From NCBI GenBank assembly GCA_937880795.1, contig CALGRQ010000385.1, positions 1 through 23,006 of the forward strand: 23,006 nt of DNA, given 5' to 3'. The translations under genes and the position numbers were made by a program. The notes beneath the pieces are model-generated. The model was not told the DNA's origin, did no database searches, and saw nothing but the letters and a program-made list of their open reading frames with translations. Source of the DNA: an uncultured Dyadobacter sp. Lineage in GTDB: Bacteria; Bacteroidota; Bacteroidia; Cytophagales; Spirosomataceae. This document shows, in pieces, positions 9,055 through 16,554 of this stretch (the first letter of the stretch is position 1; each line of letters opens with the position of its first letter).

Positions 9055-9123
9055 AGATAAAGAAATTGCCGTTTGAAATAGTTGCGAAAAGAACGCTTAA
9101 ATCTTAGTGAAGGATTGAATAGT

Positions 9124-10059
9124 ATGCTCTTGAAAGAACCAAAGGCATTTGAGGCTCTCGTTTTTACTAAAGTAGCAAACGGTTCAGAAGAAGATGTAGA
9201 AGAACCCAGACCATTTCGTGGGGTTATAAACATTGGCGAATGTGTTCAGGTTGGGCAATTGTCTGAGGAAACATTTCAAGCAATATTAAAAGGGTGCATT
9301 GCTCCTGGAGTTAACATGGAAAAAGAGCATGTCAACAAACGCGAGCAGATATATAGTTTTATTGATATTTTCCCTTGTTTTTTCAAGCGCGAAGGGGACA
9401 AACGGTTAATTCAATGTATGGCTTTATCACGATTGGTTTTCCCAACAAGTTTATCTACTGATTTCTATTGTTACATTGAAACTGAAGGTGCTAGACAGAA
9501 TATCTACCCTCGTAATAGTGGGCTTGGCACAAACGCCTTTTGTGGAGAGAATCGAGACTTTTTGACCAACAAAGAGATGGAGGATCTAAAGATAGTATGC
9601 GAGAGTTATTGGAAACTTCCACTAACTGGTCGCCTTGGTAATGCTTTGTGGTATCACGAGTATCTTTCGTATTTACAACATAGCTCTGTGAGATGCTCTT
9701 TGGCTGTTACTGGATTAGAAAGTTTGATTCATACCTGCAAAGGTTATTCCAGGAAGCAGTTTGTAGATCGGATTCAACAACTGTCCCAGGCTGTTGGATC
9801 TGGCAATCTCCCAGAAAAAGACGCTGAAGAAATGTATGAAATGCGATGTGGTATTGTTCACGGAAACAGCATGGGCGGGGTCGGTGAAAAAAAGCTACCA
9901 CTTTTAAATAAAATGGAGGAAGTTTTGAGACTTTCGTTGCGTAAAAGCATTATAGATCCGGATTTTGCTGCGATTTTCCAGAATGGAGAAAGCATTCAAA
10001 GACAATGGCCGGTAAGTATAAAGGGAGGAAAGAAATGTGGCAACTCTCGTCCTCGCTGA
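9124..10059 (+). CDS. HEPN (Apea-like) domain protein
   Basis: 311-aa protein whose C-terminal third matches the Apea-like HEPN pattern. A helix CSLAVTGLESLIHTCKG is followed by MYEMRCGIVHGNS, which contains the R-x4-H motif (RCGIVH) that forms the active site in HEPN ribonucleases. HEPN proteins are frequent toxins or effectors in defence systems, but many Apea-like ones are uncharacterised. ATG 9124 is preferred over TTG 9082 because GAAGGA lies nine bases before it. The gene is visibly richer in A+T than the flanking coupling-protein and topoisomerase genes, suggesting insertion as cargo. Its end overlaps the topB start by 23 bases. The N-terminal 180 residues are not recognised. Confidence 0.65.
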   Translation: MLLKEPKAFEALVFTKVANGSEEDVEEPRPFRGVINIGECVQVGQLSEETFQAILKGCIAPGVNMEKEHVNKREQIYSFIDIFPCFFKREGDKRLIQCMALSRLVFPTSLSTDFYCYIETEGARQNIYPRNSGLGTNAFCGENRDFLTNKEMEDLKIVCESYWKLPLTGRLGNALWYHEYLSYLQHSSVRCSLAVTGLESLIHTCKGYSRKQFVDRIQQLSQAVGSGNLPEKDAEEMYEMRCGIVHGNSMGGVGEKKLPLLNKMEEVLRLSLRKSIIDPDFAAIFQNGESIQRQWPVSIKGGKKCGNSRPR

Positions 10060-12148
10060 AAAACCTTCGGTCGGTCGTGACTTAGCCGCCGTGCTCGGAT
10101 GCAGCGAAGCAGGGAAGGGATACCTTGAAGGATCAGATTATATTGTTACCTGGGCGATAGGGCATCTGGTCGGACTAGCCGATCCGGAACACTACGATGA
10201 GAAGTTTAAAACCTGGGATCCGGCGCACTTGCCGATCATGCCGGAGACAATGCGTCTCGTGGTGTTGCCGGGCACCAAAGAGCAGTTTTATATTATCAAA
10301 AAGCTGATGCAGCGTCCCGATATTGGCAGTCTGGTGGTTGCCACAGATGCCGGTCGGGAAGGGGAGCTCATTGCCCGGTATATCATGACATTGGCCGGCT
10401 GGCGCAAGCCATTTACCCGGCTTTGGATTTCGTCTCTCACTGAAGAAGCCATTCGCGATGGATTTAAGGCACTGCGTCCTGGCCAGGGATATGACCGCTT
10501 GTACAAGGCGGCAGCCGCACGGTCAGAAGCTGACTGGCTGGTCGGGATGAACGGCACCCGGGCTTATACGACTAAATTCCGCACTCTCTTAACGGTTGGC
10601 CGTGTCCAGACTCCGACTTTGGCCATGATCGTCAAACGGGAAAAGGAAATTGAAACGCACGTTCCCAAGCCCTTTTGGATTTTAACCATTGACCTTGGCA
10701 AATTCCAGGCAAAATGGTTTGATCCCACTTCGAAAGACACCAAGATTCTGGACAAGCAGCAGGCAGAGCGGATTCAAAAACAGGTTAGCGGAGCGGTTGC
10801 TGAAGTGCTGGATGTAACTTCAGAAGAAAAGCAGCGGCCGCATCCGTTACTGTATGACCTCACCGAACTGCAAAGAGACGCCAACCGCTATTTTGGATTC
10901 ACCGCCAAGAAAACTCTTGGTCTTGCCCAGGACCTTTATGAGAAATACAAACTGATCACTTACCCGCGTACTGACAGCCGCCATATATCTAATGATATGG
11001 TCTCAACTTTGCCTGACCGGCTACGTGTTCTTTCAGCCGGCCCTTATGGCCAGTTAGCGCAGCAGCTATGCGAGCAAACACCGGCACTTGATAAACGCAC
11101 CGTCGATGACACCAAAATCAGCGATCACCATGCAATCATTCCTACGAACAAGCCAGCAGCGGCCGGTTTACCCGCCGATGCCGGCAAGGTTTACGATCTG
11201 GTCGTCAGACGTTTTTTGACGCAATTCTTGTCGGTCGAAGTCAAAGTAAATACCAAAGTGGAATTAAAAGCGAACGGCGAAGTGTTTGAGGCATCCGGAA
11301 CAGTTATTAAAGAAGCAGGCTGGGCAGCTGTTTATATGGGCCTTAAAGACGAAGAAGGGAAAGAAGAAACTTCCTTGCCGCCGATCCGGGTAGGGGAGCG
11401 CTATCCGATATTAAGAGTAAATCTCAAAGCGGATCAGACCAAACCGCCCACACGTTATAATGACGCGACATTACTTTCGGCCATGGAGGGTGCCGGCAAG
11501 CTACTCGAAGATGAAGAACTGAAAGAGCAGCTGAAAGATCGGGGACTGGGGACCCCGGCGACCAGAGCGGCTATAATTGAAAAGCTAATTGATACGGAAT
11601 ATGTCACACGGATGGGAAAGTATTTGAAACCGACTCCCAAAGGGATCACTACGGTGAGTATCCTCCCGGAACTATTAACGAGTGCGGAAATGACGGCCAA
11701 ATGGGAACAGGCTTTAACGCGCATTGAATCAGGCCAGGCTGAGGCGCAGCCGTTTTTAAAAGCCATTCGACAATTTACCGCGCAGATTGTAGTGCAAGCC
11801 AAGAGCGAAACCCGCGATATACAAAAGGACAAAGTGTCCGATATAATCTGTCCCCGCTGCAGCAAGAATTTGGTCGAAAAGAAAGGTCCTCATGGCAAAT
11901 TCCTGGCCTGTCCGGATCGGGAAAGCTGCGGTCATCCCCAGCCGATACAAAAGGTATCAAAGCAGAAATGTCCCAACTGCAAGCAGGAACTCATGATTGA
12001 ACTAAAAGGAAAATTCGGACCGTTTTTAAAGTGCAATGGCTGCGGCCATACCATGTCCAAGAAAACCACGGCCAAGGGAAAAGCATCCCCGAATTCGGAT
12101 CGCGAACGTGAAAGGGAAGCCCTAAAAGTACACGGACGGAACGTATGA
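10037..12148 (+). CDS. topB: DNA topoisomerase III (type IA)
   Basis: 703-aa type IA topoisomerase, near the usual length of plasmid-encoded TopB. It starts with the Toprim strand TLVLAEKPSVGRDLA, contains the Toprim acidic motif ATDAGREGEL, and has the catalytic tyrosine in ITYPRTDSRHIS (Tyr309). The C-terminus carries two zinc-ribbon units, CPRC...CPDRESCGH from Cys605 and CPNC...CNGCGH from Cys645, followed by a basic tail ending in KVHGRNV. The GTG start has GGGAGGA seven bases upstream. TopB often accompanies Gram-positive conjugative elements, where it resolves replication or transfer intermediates. The last 252 bp are duplicated 1.3 kb downstream, beyond the RCC1-repeat gene. Confidence 0.95.
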   Translation: MATLVLAEKPSVGRDLAAVLGCSEAGKGYLEGSDYIVTWAIGHLVGLADPEHYDEKFKTWDPAHLPIMPETMRLVVLPGTKEQFYIIKKLMQRPDIGSLVVATDAGREGELIARYIMTLAGWRKPFTRLWISSLTEEAIRDGFKALRPGQGYDRLYKAAAARSEADWLVGMNGTRAYTTKFRTLLTVGRVQTPTLAMIVKREKEIETHVPKPFWILTIDLGKFQAKWFDPTSKDTKILDKQQAERIQKQVSGAVAEVLDVTSEEKQRPHPLLYDLTELQRDANRYFGFTAKKTLGLAQDLYEKYKLITYPRTDSRHISNDMVSTLPDRLRVLSAGPYGQLAQQLCEQTPALDKRTVDDTKISDHHAIIPTNKPAAAGLPADAGKVYDLVVRRFLTQFLSVEVKVNTKVELKANGEVFEASGTVIKEAGWAAVYMGLKDEEGKEETSLPPIRVGERYPILRVNLKADQTKPPTRYNDATLLSAMEGAGKLLEDEELKEQLKDRGLGTPATRAAIIEKLIDTEYVTRMGKYLKPTPKGITTVSILPELLTSAEMTAKWEQALTRIESGQAEAQPFLKAIRQFTAQIVVQAKSETRDIQKDKVSDIICPRCSKNLVEKKGPHGKFLACPDRESCGHPQPIQKVSKQKCPNCKQELMIELKGKFGPFLKCNGCGHTMSKKTTAKGKASPNSDREREREALKVHGRNV

Positions 12149-12165
12149 AAGGAGCTTTGTCTGAA

Positions 12166-13317
12166 ATGAACATAAAGATGACTAGTAAAAAAATGCTCAG
12201 CTTGCTCATATTAGTTTTCATAATTACTACATCAGGTAATGACATCACGGTTTTTGCAAAAGCCTCCAACACTGATGTGATAAAAGTATCCTGCGGTGCT
12301 ATTCATACTGTAGCACTTAAGAAGGATGGTACGGTCTGGGCTTGGGGTCGCAATTATTACGGCCAACTTGGTGATGGGACAAAAACCCATCGTAATACGC
12401 CCGTCCTTGTCCGCGGCCTAAGTGATGTGACTGCCATTGCCGCATACGGCTTTCAAACTGTAGCACTTAAGAAGGATGGTACGGTCTGGACGTGGGGTGA
12501 GAATGCTTGCGGGCAGCTTGGTGATGGGACCTATACTGATAGAAATTTCCCAGTGCAGGTTGACGGTCTGGATGATGTTATTGCTATCGCCGCAGGCGGA
12601 GATCATACTGTGGCACTTAAGAAGGGTGGTACGGTCTGGGCCTGGGGTGACAATTATTACGGTCAGCTTGGCGATAAAACTAATACTAATAGAAACACTC
12701 CGTTACAGGTTAGTGGCTTGTCAAACGTTACTGCCGTTTCCCTAGGTTATAGTCACACCGTCGCTCTTAAGAGCGACGGCACGATCTGGGTTTGGGGTAG
12801 TAATGGGTATGGTCAACATGGGGATGGCACTACAGTTAGAAAGAACGCCCCGGTACAGGTTGATGGTCTGGATGATGTTATTGCTGTCGCCGGAGCAGGT
12901 GGCTACACTGTAGCACTTAAGAAGGATGGTACGGTCTGGGCGTGGGGGAGTAATGAATACGGCGAACTCGGGGATGGAACAACAATTAATCGTTATAGGC
13001 CTGTTCAAGTCAGCGGCTTGAGTGATGTAACTGCTATTGCCGCAAGAACTCATACAGTTGCTCTAAAGAAGGATGGTACGGTCTGGGCCTGGGGTGATAA
13101 TGAATACGGCCAGCTTGGTCGCGACGATGCACTCTATAGCAAGATACCCGATCAAGTCAGCGGTTTGAGTAACGTAAAAGCCATCGCCGCAGGAGATTGT
13201 CATACTGTTGCCTTAAAGGGCGACGGCACGGTTTGGGCTTGGGGTGACAATGAATTTGGCCAGCTTGGCGATGGGACCTATACTGAAAAATATACTCCAG
13301 TTCTTATAACCTTTTAA
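12166..13317 (+). CDS. Secreted RCC1-repeat beta-propeller protein
   Basis: 383-aa protein with a signal peptide (MNIKMTSKKMLSLLILVFII, likely cleaved after VFA). Seven tandem repeats of about 50 residues follow, each built on HTVALKKDGTVWAWG-x-N-x(2)-GQLGDGT...PVQVSGLSD. Seven repeats make one complete RCC1-type seven-bladed propeller, expected outside the membrane as a binding module. ATG 12166 gives a compact signal peptide; the alternative ATG 12145 overlaps the topB stop (ATGA) and adds an acidic leader. Repeats 2 to 5 share long near-identical DNA stretches, so repeats could recombine. The gene sits between two copies of the topB 3' end. The ligand is unknown. Confidence 0.85.
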   Translation: MNIKMTSKKMLSLLILVFIITTSGNDITVFAKASNTDVIKVSCGAIHTVALKKDGTVWAWGRNYYGQLGDGTKTHRNTPVLVRGLSDVTAIAAYGFQTVALKKDGTVWTWGENACGQLGDGTYTDRNFPVQVDGLDDVIAIAAGGDHTVALKKGGTVWAWGDNYYGQLGDKTNTNRNTPLQVSGLSNVTAVSLGYSHTVALKSDGTIWVWGSNGYGQHGDGTTVRKNAPVQVDGLDDVIAVAGAGGYTVALKKDGTVWAWGSNEYGELGDGTTINRYRPVQVSGLSDVTAIAARTHTVALKKDGTVWAWGDNEYGQLGRDDALYSKIPDQVSGLSNVKAIAAGDCHTVALKGDGTVWAWGDNEFGQLGDGTYTEKYTPVLITF

Positions 13318-13318
13318 A

Positions 13319-13342
13319 GAAAGTACATGGACAGAATGTTAT
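13319..13342 (+). repeat. Short relic of the topB 3' terminus
   Basis: Just after the RCC1 stop, the DNA GAAAGTACATGGACAGAATG matches the last codons of topB (KVHGRNV) and of the downstream topB fragment (KVHGRNI), with a few substitutions. It is a third copy of the extreme topB 3' end. Confidence 0.65.
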
Positions 13343-13436
13343 AATGGCACTCTTTTCGCACCCTTGGCGGTAGGCCGAAAGAACGGGCGACGTTACAAAA
13401 AGCGTCGTACGGTTCGACGGTAACAAGCGGGGGAGG
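13343..13436 (+). other. Structured 94-bp linker of unknown origin
   Basis: Non-coding segment between the topB relic and the topB fragment. It can fold into nested stems: GTTAC with GTAAC outside and CGTCG with CGACG inside (about 13392-13425). An alternative pairs CGACG with CGTCG. It ends in a purine run GGGGGAGG. The TACGGTTC near its end recalls the 3' strand of a group II intron domain V, but a matching 5' strand is not convincing. Origin unknown. Confidence 0.4.
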
Positions 13437-13688
13437 AAATTCCTGGCCTGTCCGGATCGGGAAAGCTGCGGCCATACCCAGCCGATGCAAAAGGTATCAA
13501 AGCAGAAATGTCCCGACTGTAAAAAAGAACTTATGATTGAACTAACCGGCAAATTCAGCCCGTTTCTAAAGTGTAATGGCTGTGGCCATACCATGTCCAA
13601 GAAAACCACGGCAAAAGGGAAAGCATCCCCGCGTCTGGAGCGTAATCGCGATAAGGAAGAATTGAAAGTACACGGACGGAATATTTGA
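13437..13688 (+). pseudogene. Duplicated topB 3' fragment (zinc-ribbon tail)
   Basis: A 252-bp segment with the same length and reading frame as the end of topB (11897-12148), without indels and with mostly silent or conservative changes. It begins KFLACPDRESCGH and ends LKVHGRNI, keeping the half zinc ribbon and the complete second ribbon CPDC...CNGCGH. No standard start is well placed: ATG 13485 lacks a ribosome site. A GGGGGAGG run does lie six bases before an in-frame CTG at 13443, so translation of a small zinc-ribbon protein is conceivable. The preserved frame hints at recent duplication or some selection. Most likely a gene fragment left by recombination. Confidence 0.75.
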
Positions 13689-13706
13689 GTAAAGGCGGGT
13701 GGGCAT

Positions 13707-14348
13707 ATGTTGGAAAGGATATGTGTTTTAGTACTTGGTATCATCTTTGCGGTTTTAGGGTTAGTGCTTGTCATTGACGGGGATAAATTCGGCTGGTTTT
13801 TATTGCTATTAGGACTGTTTTTCATTACATTGGTATTTGCGGATTGGATGAGTAAAGCACCTGAACGCAAAGCAGCGCTTGCAGAAAAAGAAAAAATGGC
13901 ACAAATGGATTGTATTTGGGGTAATCAGTTACCCCATACTACAGGATTACCCGTGGCTGAAAAAGTGGTTTGTTCAGTTTATTACTTGCCTGATAAATTG
14001 GTAATTGAAAGCGGAGCCGCGAATTTTTCATTGCCGACTGATCGTATTACAGATATATCAGTTATTACCGATGTTGAGATTCAAAAACATTACACCAGCA
14101 GTATTGGTGGGGCGGTTGGTGGAGCTTTGTTATTCGGGCCGCTGGGCGCAATGATCGGCGGTCGCCCCAAGAAACAAATGTCTGAGAATGTGACTTTTTA
14201 TTTAGTATTTACCTATCAAAAAGATGATGATATCAAATATATTACGTTTGATGTTACCCAAAAAGTAGCAGAAGCAAGGCAATTAAAAAATTTATTCAAG
14301 GAGCAAAATGATCAATCCGGAAGAACGAGCATCGAAGTAAATCTCTGA
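13707..14348 (+). CDS. Membrane protein with two N-terminal TM segments and a glycine-zipper
   Basis: 213-aa protein. Two TM segments lie near residues 3-24 and 28-46 (ICVLVLGIIFAVLGLVLVI and FGWFLLLLGLFFITLVFA). A beta-rich cytoplasmic domain (about 80-135) follows, recalling small membrane-associated PH-like folds. It is interrupted by a Gly-rich hydrophobic stretch SSIGGAVGGALLFGPLGAM, of glycine-zipper character. ATG 13707 has AGGCGGGTGGG just upstream. It follows the topB fragment by 18 bp and precedes the AcrVA2-like gene by 24 bp, so it is probably in the same transcript. No function is recognised. Confidence 0.6.
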   Translation: MLERICVLVLGIIFAVLGLVLVIDGDKFGWFLLLLGLFFITLVFADWMSKAPERKAALAEKEKMAQMDCIWGNQLPHTTGLPVAEKVVCSVYYLPDKLVIESGAANFSLPTDRITDISVITDVEIQKHYTSSIGGAVGGALLFGPLGAMIGGRPKKQMSENVTFYLVFTYQKDDDIKYITFDVTQKVAEARQLKNLFKEQNDQSGRTSIEVNL

Positions 14349-14372
14349 TATTAAAACGATCGGAGCTCAACG

Positions 14373-15419
14373 ATGGTTAAAGAGCATATTACCTCTGTAC
14401 GCCTACAAAACTATCTTAATCAATACGCGGCTAAATACCCAAGCGTCTGGCGTACAGTTGATGATTTTCGTCAGGATCGCGGTATCGAGCTTCCGACATG
14501 GCCGGATTGGTGCTGGTGTCCGTTGTCTGGGGCGTATGCGATTATCAGCAACCATATTAAACAACCGCGTTTACCGACTGAATACGTTGCCGATGTCGCC
14601 CCACTTGGTGCGTTGGCCGCCTGGCGTATGACCCGTGGCATATATAGATATGATAGTGATTTATTTCAAGCATTATGGAACACACCTTTAGAAGGTAATC
14701 TGCCGATAGAAATACTTTATCGGCTGCCGGAATGGTGCGTGTATATTGCAGTGCCTGAAGGAGAGAACTGTAAATGGTTTGGCGAACATGTTTTAGGATG
14801 GTTTGCTCACCTTGAATGGGACGTACAGGCGAAGCGTGCGGAATTAAGGTTTTTGTTCGATACAAAAGCAGGGCAGCTGATTGCGTTTCCTTTGCATCTG
14901 GAATATACACAGCTGCAAGAATGTGTTTTTGCTGCGCTTGAGGTGTCTCGCAAAAATATGGTCTATCAGGGATTAGATCCTTCGTTGGCCACACAGGTAT
15001 TCGTAGAACAGATTAATCCCTTTCTTTCTGTACTGCTTTATCTTTGCGCAGACTCTCCGGATATTACGGATCGTCACGGACGCAAAGAAAAACCCGAAAA
15101 GCCGCAGCCAACTAAAACCAAGTCCGGCAGCCGTATTTTTTCGGCTGGCAACAATACTGCCTGGCAAGTGGGTTATCGGATTGGGGCGGCTCTGCGCAGA
15201 GGATATACCCCAGATGTTTCTCCGGAAGTTGATGCTGCCGCCGCACTTAATCATGCTGCGCCAAGGCCGCATATACGGCGTGCCCATTGGCACGCATACT
15301 GGACCGGCCCACGCCCAGGACCGCGACAAATAATTCTCAAATGGTTGCCTCCCGTTCCGATCGGAGCCGGAGCTCTAATCGCTACCATTCACCCAGTCGA
15401 AAAAGATCCAAAGCACTAA
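14373..15419 (+). CDS. acrVA2: AcrVA2-family anti-CRISPR protein
   Basis: 348-aa protein matching the AcrVA2 family, first described in Moraxella bovoculi as an inhibitor of the type V effector Cas12a that lowers Cas12a expression co-translationally. Landmarks shared with AcrVA2, recalled from memory, are AAWRMTRGIYRYD (about residues 75-90), LPEWCVYI (about 120), LLYLCADSPDI (about 220), a WQVGYRIGAALRR segment and the C-terminal RPHIRRAHWHAYWTG block. A basic Lys/Pro linker lies at about 230-250. The ATG has CGGAG about seven bases upstream. A strong terminator follows at once. Whether this homologue targets Cas12a or another protein is not known. Family assignment is confident; activity is inference. 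Confidence 0.82.
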   Translation: MVKEHITSVRLQNYLNQYAAKYPSVWRTVDDFRQDRGIELPTWPDWCWCPLSGAYAIISNHIKQPRLPTEYVADVAPLGALAAWRMTRGIYRYDSDLFQALWNTPLEGNLPIEILYRLPEWCVYIAVPEGENCKWFGEHVLGWFAHLEWDVQAKRAELRFLFDTKAGQLIAFPLHLEYTQLQECVFAALEVSRKNMVYQGLDPSLATQVFVEQINPFLSVLLYLCADSPDITDRHGRKEKPEKPQPTKTKSGSRIFSAGNNTAWQVGYRIGAALRRGYTPDVSPEVDAAAALNHAAPRPHIRRAHWHAYWTGPRPGPRQIILKWLPPVPIGAGALIATIHPVEKDPKH

Positions 15420-15424
15420 CTAAA

Positions 15425-15456
15425 CACCCTTGGCCACGGCCGAGGGTGCTGCTTTT
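15425..15456 (+). terminator. Rho-independent terminator after the AcrVA2-like gene
   Basis: A 10-bp GC-rich stem (15425-15434 with 15439-15448, one G-T pair, loop CACG) is followed by CTGCTTTT. It sits in the 43-bp gap between the convergent AcrVA2-like and HNH genes. Confidence 0.85.
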
Positions 15457-15462
15457 AATTGT

Positions 15463-16554
15463 TCATATATCAGACTTACGTCTGTTGCAATCAGCGCATA
15501 GCATTTGGCAGTTTTCAGTTATTGTTTTGCCGCCCTTGCTCCATGGGGTTATGTGGTCTGCCTGCATATCATCAATTTCAAAGTGTTTTTTGCATTTGGC
15601 ACAAATGCCTTTTTGCCGTTCATATGCCGCCCGTGCCATTTTCGGGGTAAACGCCCTTATGCTTAAATGCCGTTCGTCACCGTCAAGCAGATATTCATAT
15701 ATACCGGAAGACTTTGTTACATCTTCATTATCCATAAGGTCAACAATACGCGCTTCAAGCTGTTTCGGGTCATACTGGCCCGCGCCGTACTTGTTATAGA
15801 AAACGCCCCATTCAAGCCCTTTCATTTCCTTGCGGTAATTAGGGAATGTCGCCTTTATCCAATTTATGACGGTCTGGAAGTAAAGCCATAGTTCATTGCA
15901 ATTCGTATCGTGTTGGTGTTTTGCCATATAATCTTCAATTTCCTTGTCGTCACGCGCCGCAATCCAGCGGATAGCGGTTTCAAGGTAATTTTGGCGTATG
16001 GGTGAGCCGTTTAAATAATCGCTTGCTATGGCGTATGCGGGGCAAGCTGTTTTACTGAAATATTTCTTTGCTTCTGTCAGCCATTCCCCGGTATAAATGG
16101 CGTTGCGTAATTCCTGCGCGGTCAACTGCTCGCCAGCTATGTTTATGATTTTGAACCAGTCTAATTTTTCCTTGTCCGTCCCCTCACAAATATAAATCAT
16201 AAGAGGATAGTCTAAAATCTGCTCTTGCTCGGTCTTTGTTAGGTTATCAAAACCCATATGGTCAATCGAATAATCGCCGTTAACGTATTGGCAAAGGCTG
16301 ATTGTGCGTTGTTGTCCGTCGAGCACTTCAAAATTGCCGTCGTCGGAAAGTACCCAATACATAACATTGAGCGGAAAGTTTTTCTGTACCGTGCGAACGA
16401 CTTCATCACGCTGCTTGTCCTTATAGATAAATTCGCGCTGGAAAGCAGGGCGAATATTCAAGCGCCCGTTATAACCCGTCACGCCATTTTCCGCGCTGTC
16501 TATGTAGCCCTTAACGACTTCGCGGATGGGGATTTCGTGTAGTTTGATTTTCAT
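15463..16554 (-). CDS. DUF262 plus HNH endonuclease
   Basis: 363-aa two-domain protein. The N-terminal DUF262 (GmrSD-type ParB-like fold) shows RPAFQRE (residues 35-41) and the nucleotide-binding signature DGQQR (79-83). The C-terminus is a zinc-supported HNH nuclease with Cys318-x2-Cys321, Asp333-His334 in ADHITPWSKGG, and Cys353-x2-Cys356 followed by NRRKSD. All key residues look intact. GmrSD-type proteins are modification-sensing nucleases; here the gene overlaps the stop of an adenine methyltransferase gene by four bases (ATGA), so the pair is translationally coupled. This suggests a restriction-modification-like system, with the methylase protecting or marking sites. Confidence 0.88.
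   Translation of the reverse strand: MKIKLHEIPIREVVKGYIDSAENGVTGYNGRLNIRPAFQREFIYKDKQRDEVVRTVQKNFPLNVMYWVLSDDGNFEVLDGQQRTISLCQYVNGDYSIDHMGFDNLTKTEQEQILDYPLMIYICEGTDKEKLDWFKIINIAGEQLTAQELRNAIYTGEWLTEAKKYFSKTACPAYAIASDYLNGSPIRQNYLETAIRWIAARDDKEIEDYMAKHQHDTNCNELWLYFQTVINWIKATFPNYRKEMKGLEWGVFYNKYGAGQYDPKQLEARIVDLMDNEDVTKSSGIYEYLLDGDERHLSIRAFTPKMARAAYERQKGICAKCKKHFEIDDMQADHITPWSKGGKTITENCQMLCADCNRRKSDI

Noticed and set aside
13380..13430. Group II intron 3' end (TACGGTTC motif)
   Set aside because: The complementary 5' strand and catalytic AGC of domain V are not present in register, and no reverse transcriptase lies nearby.
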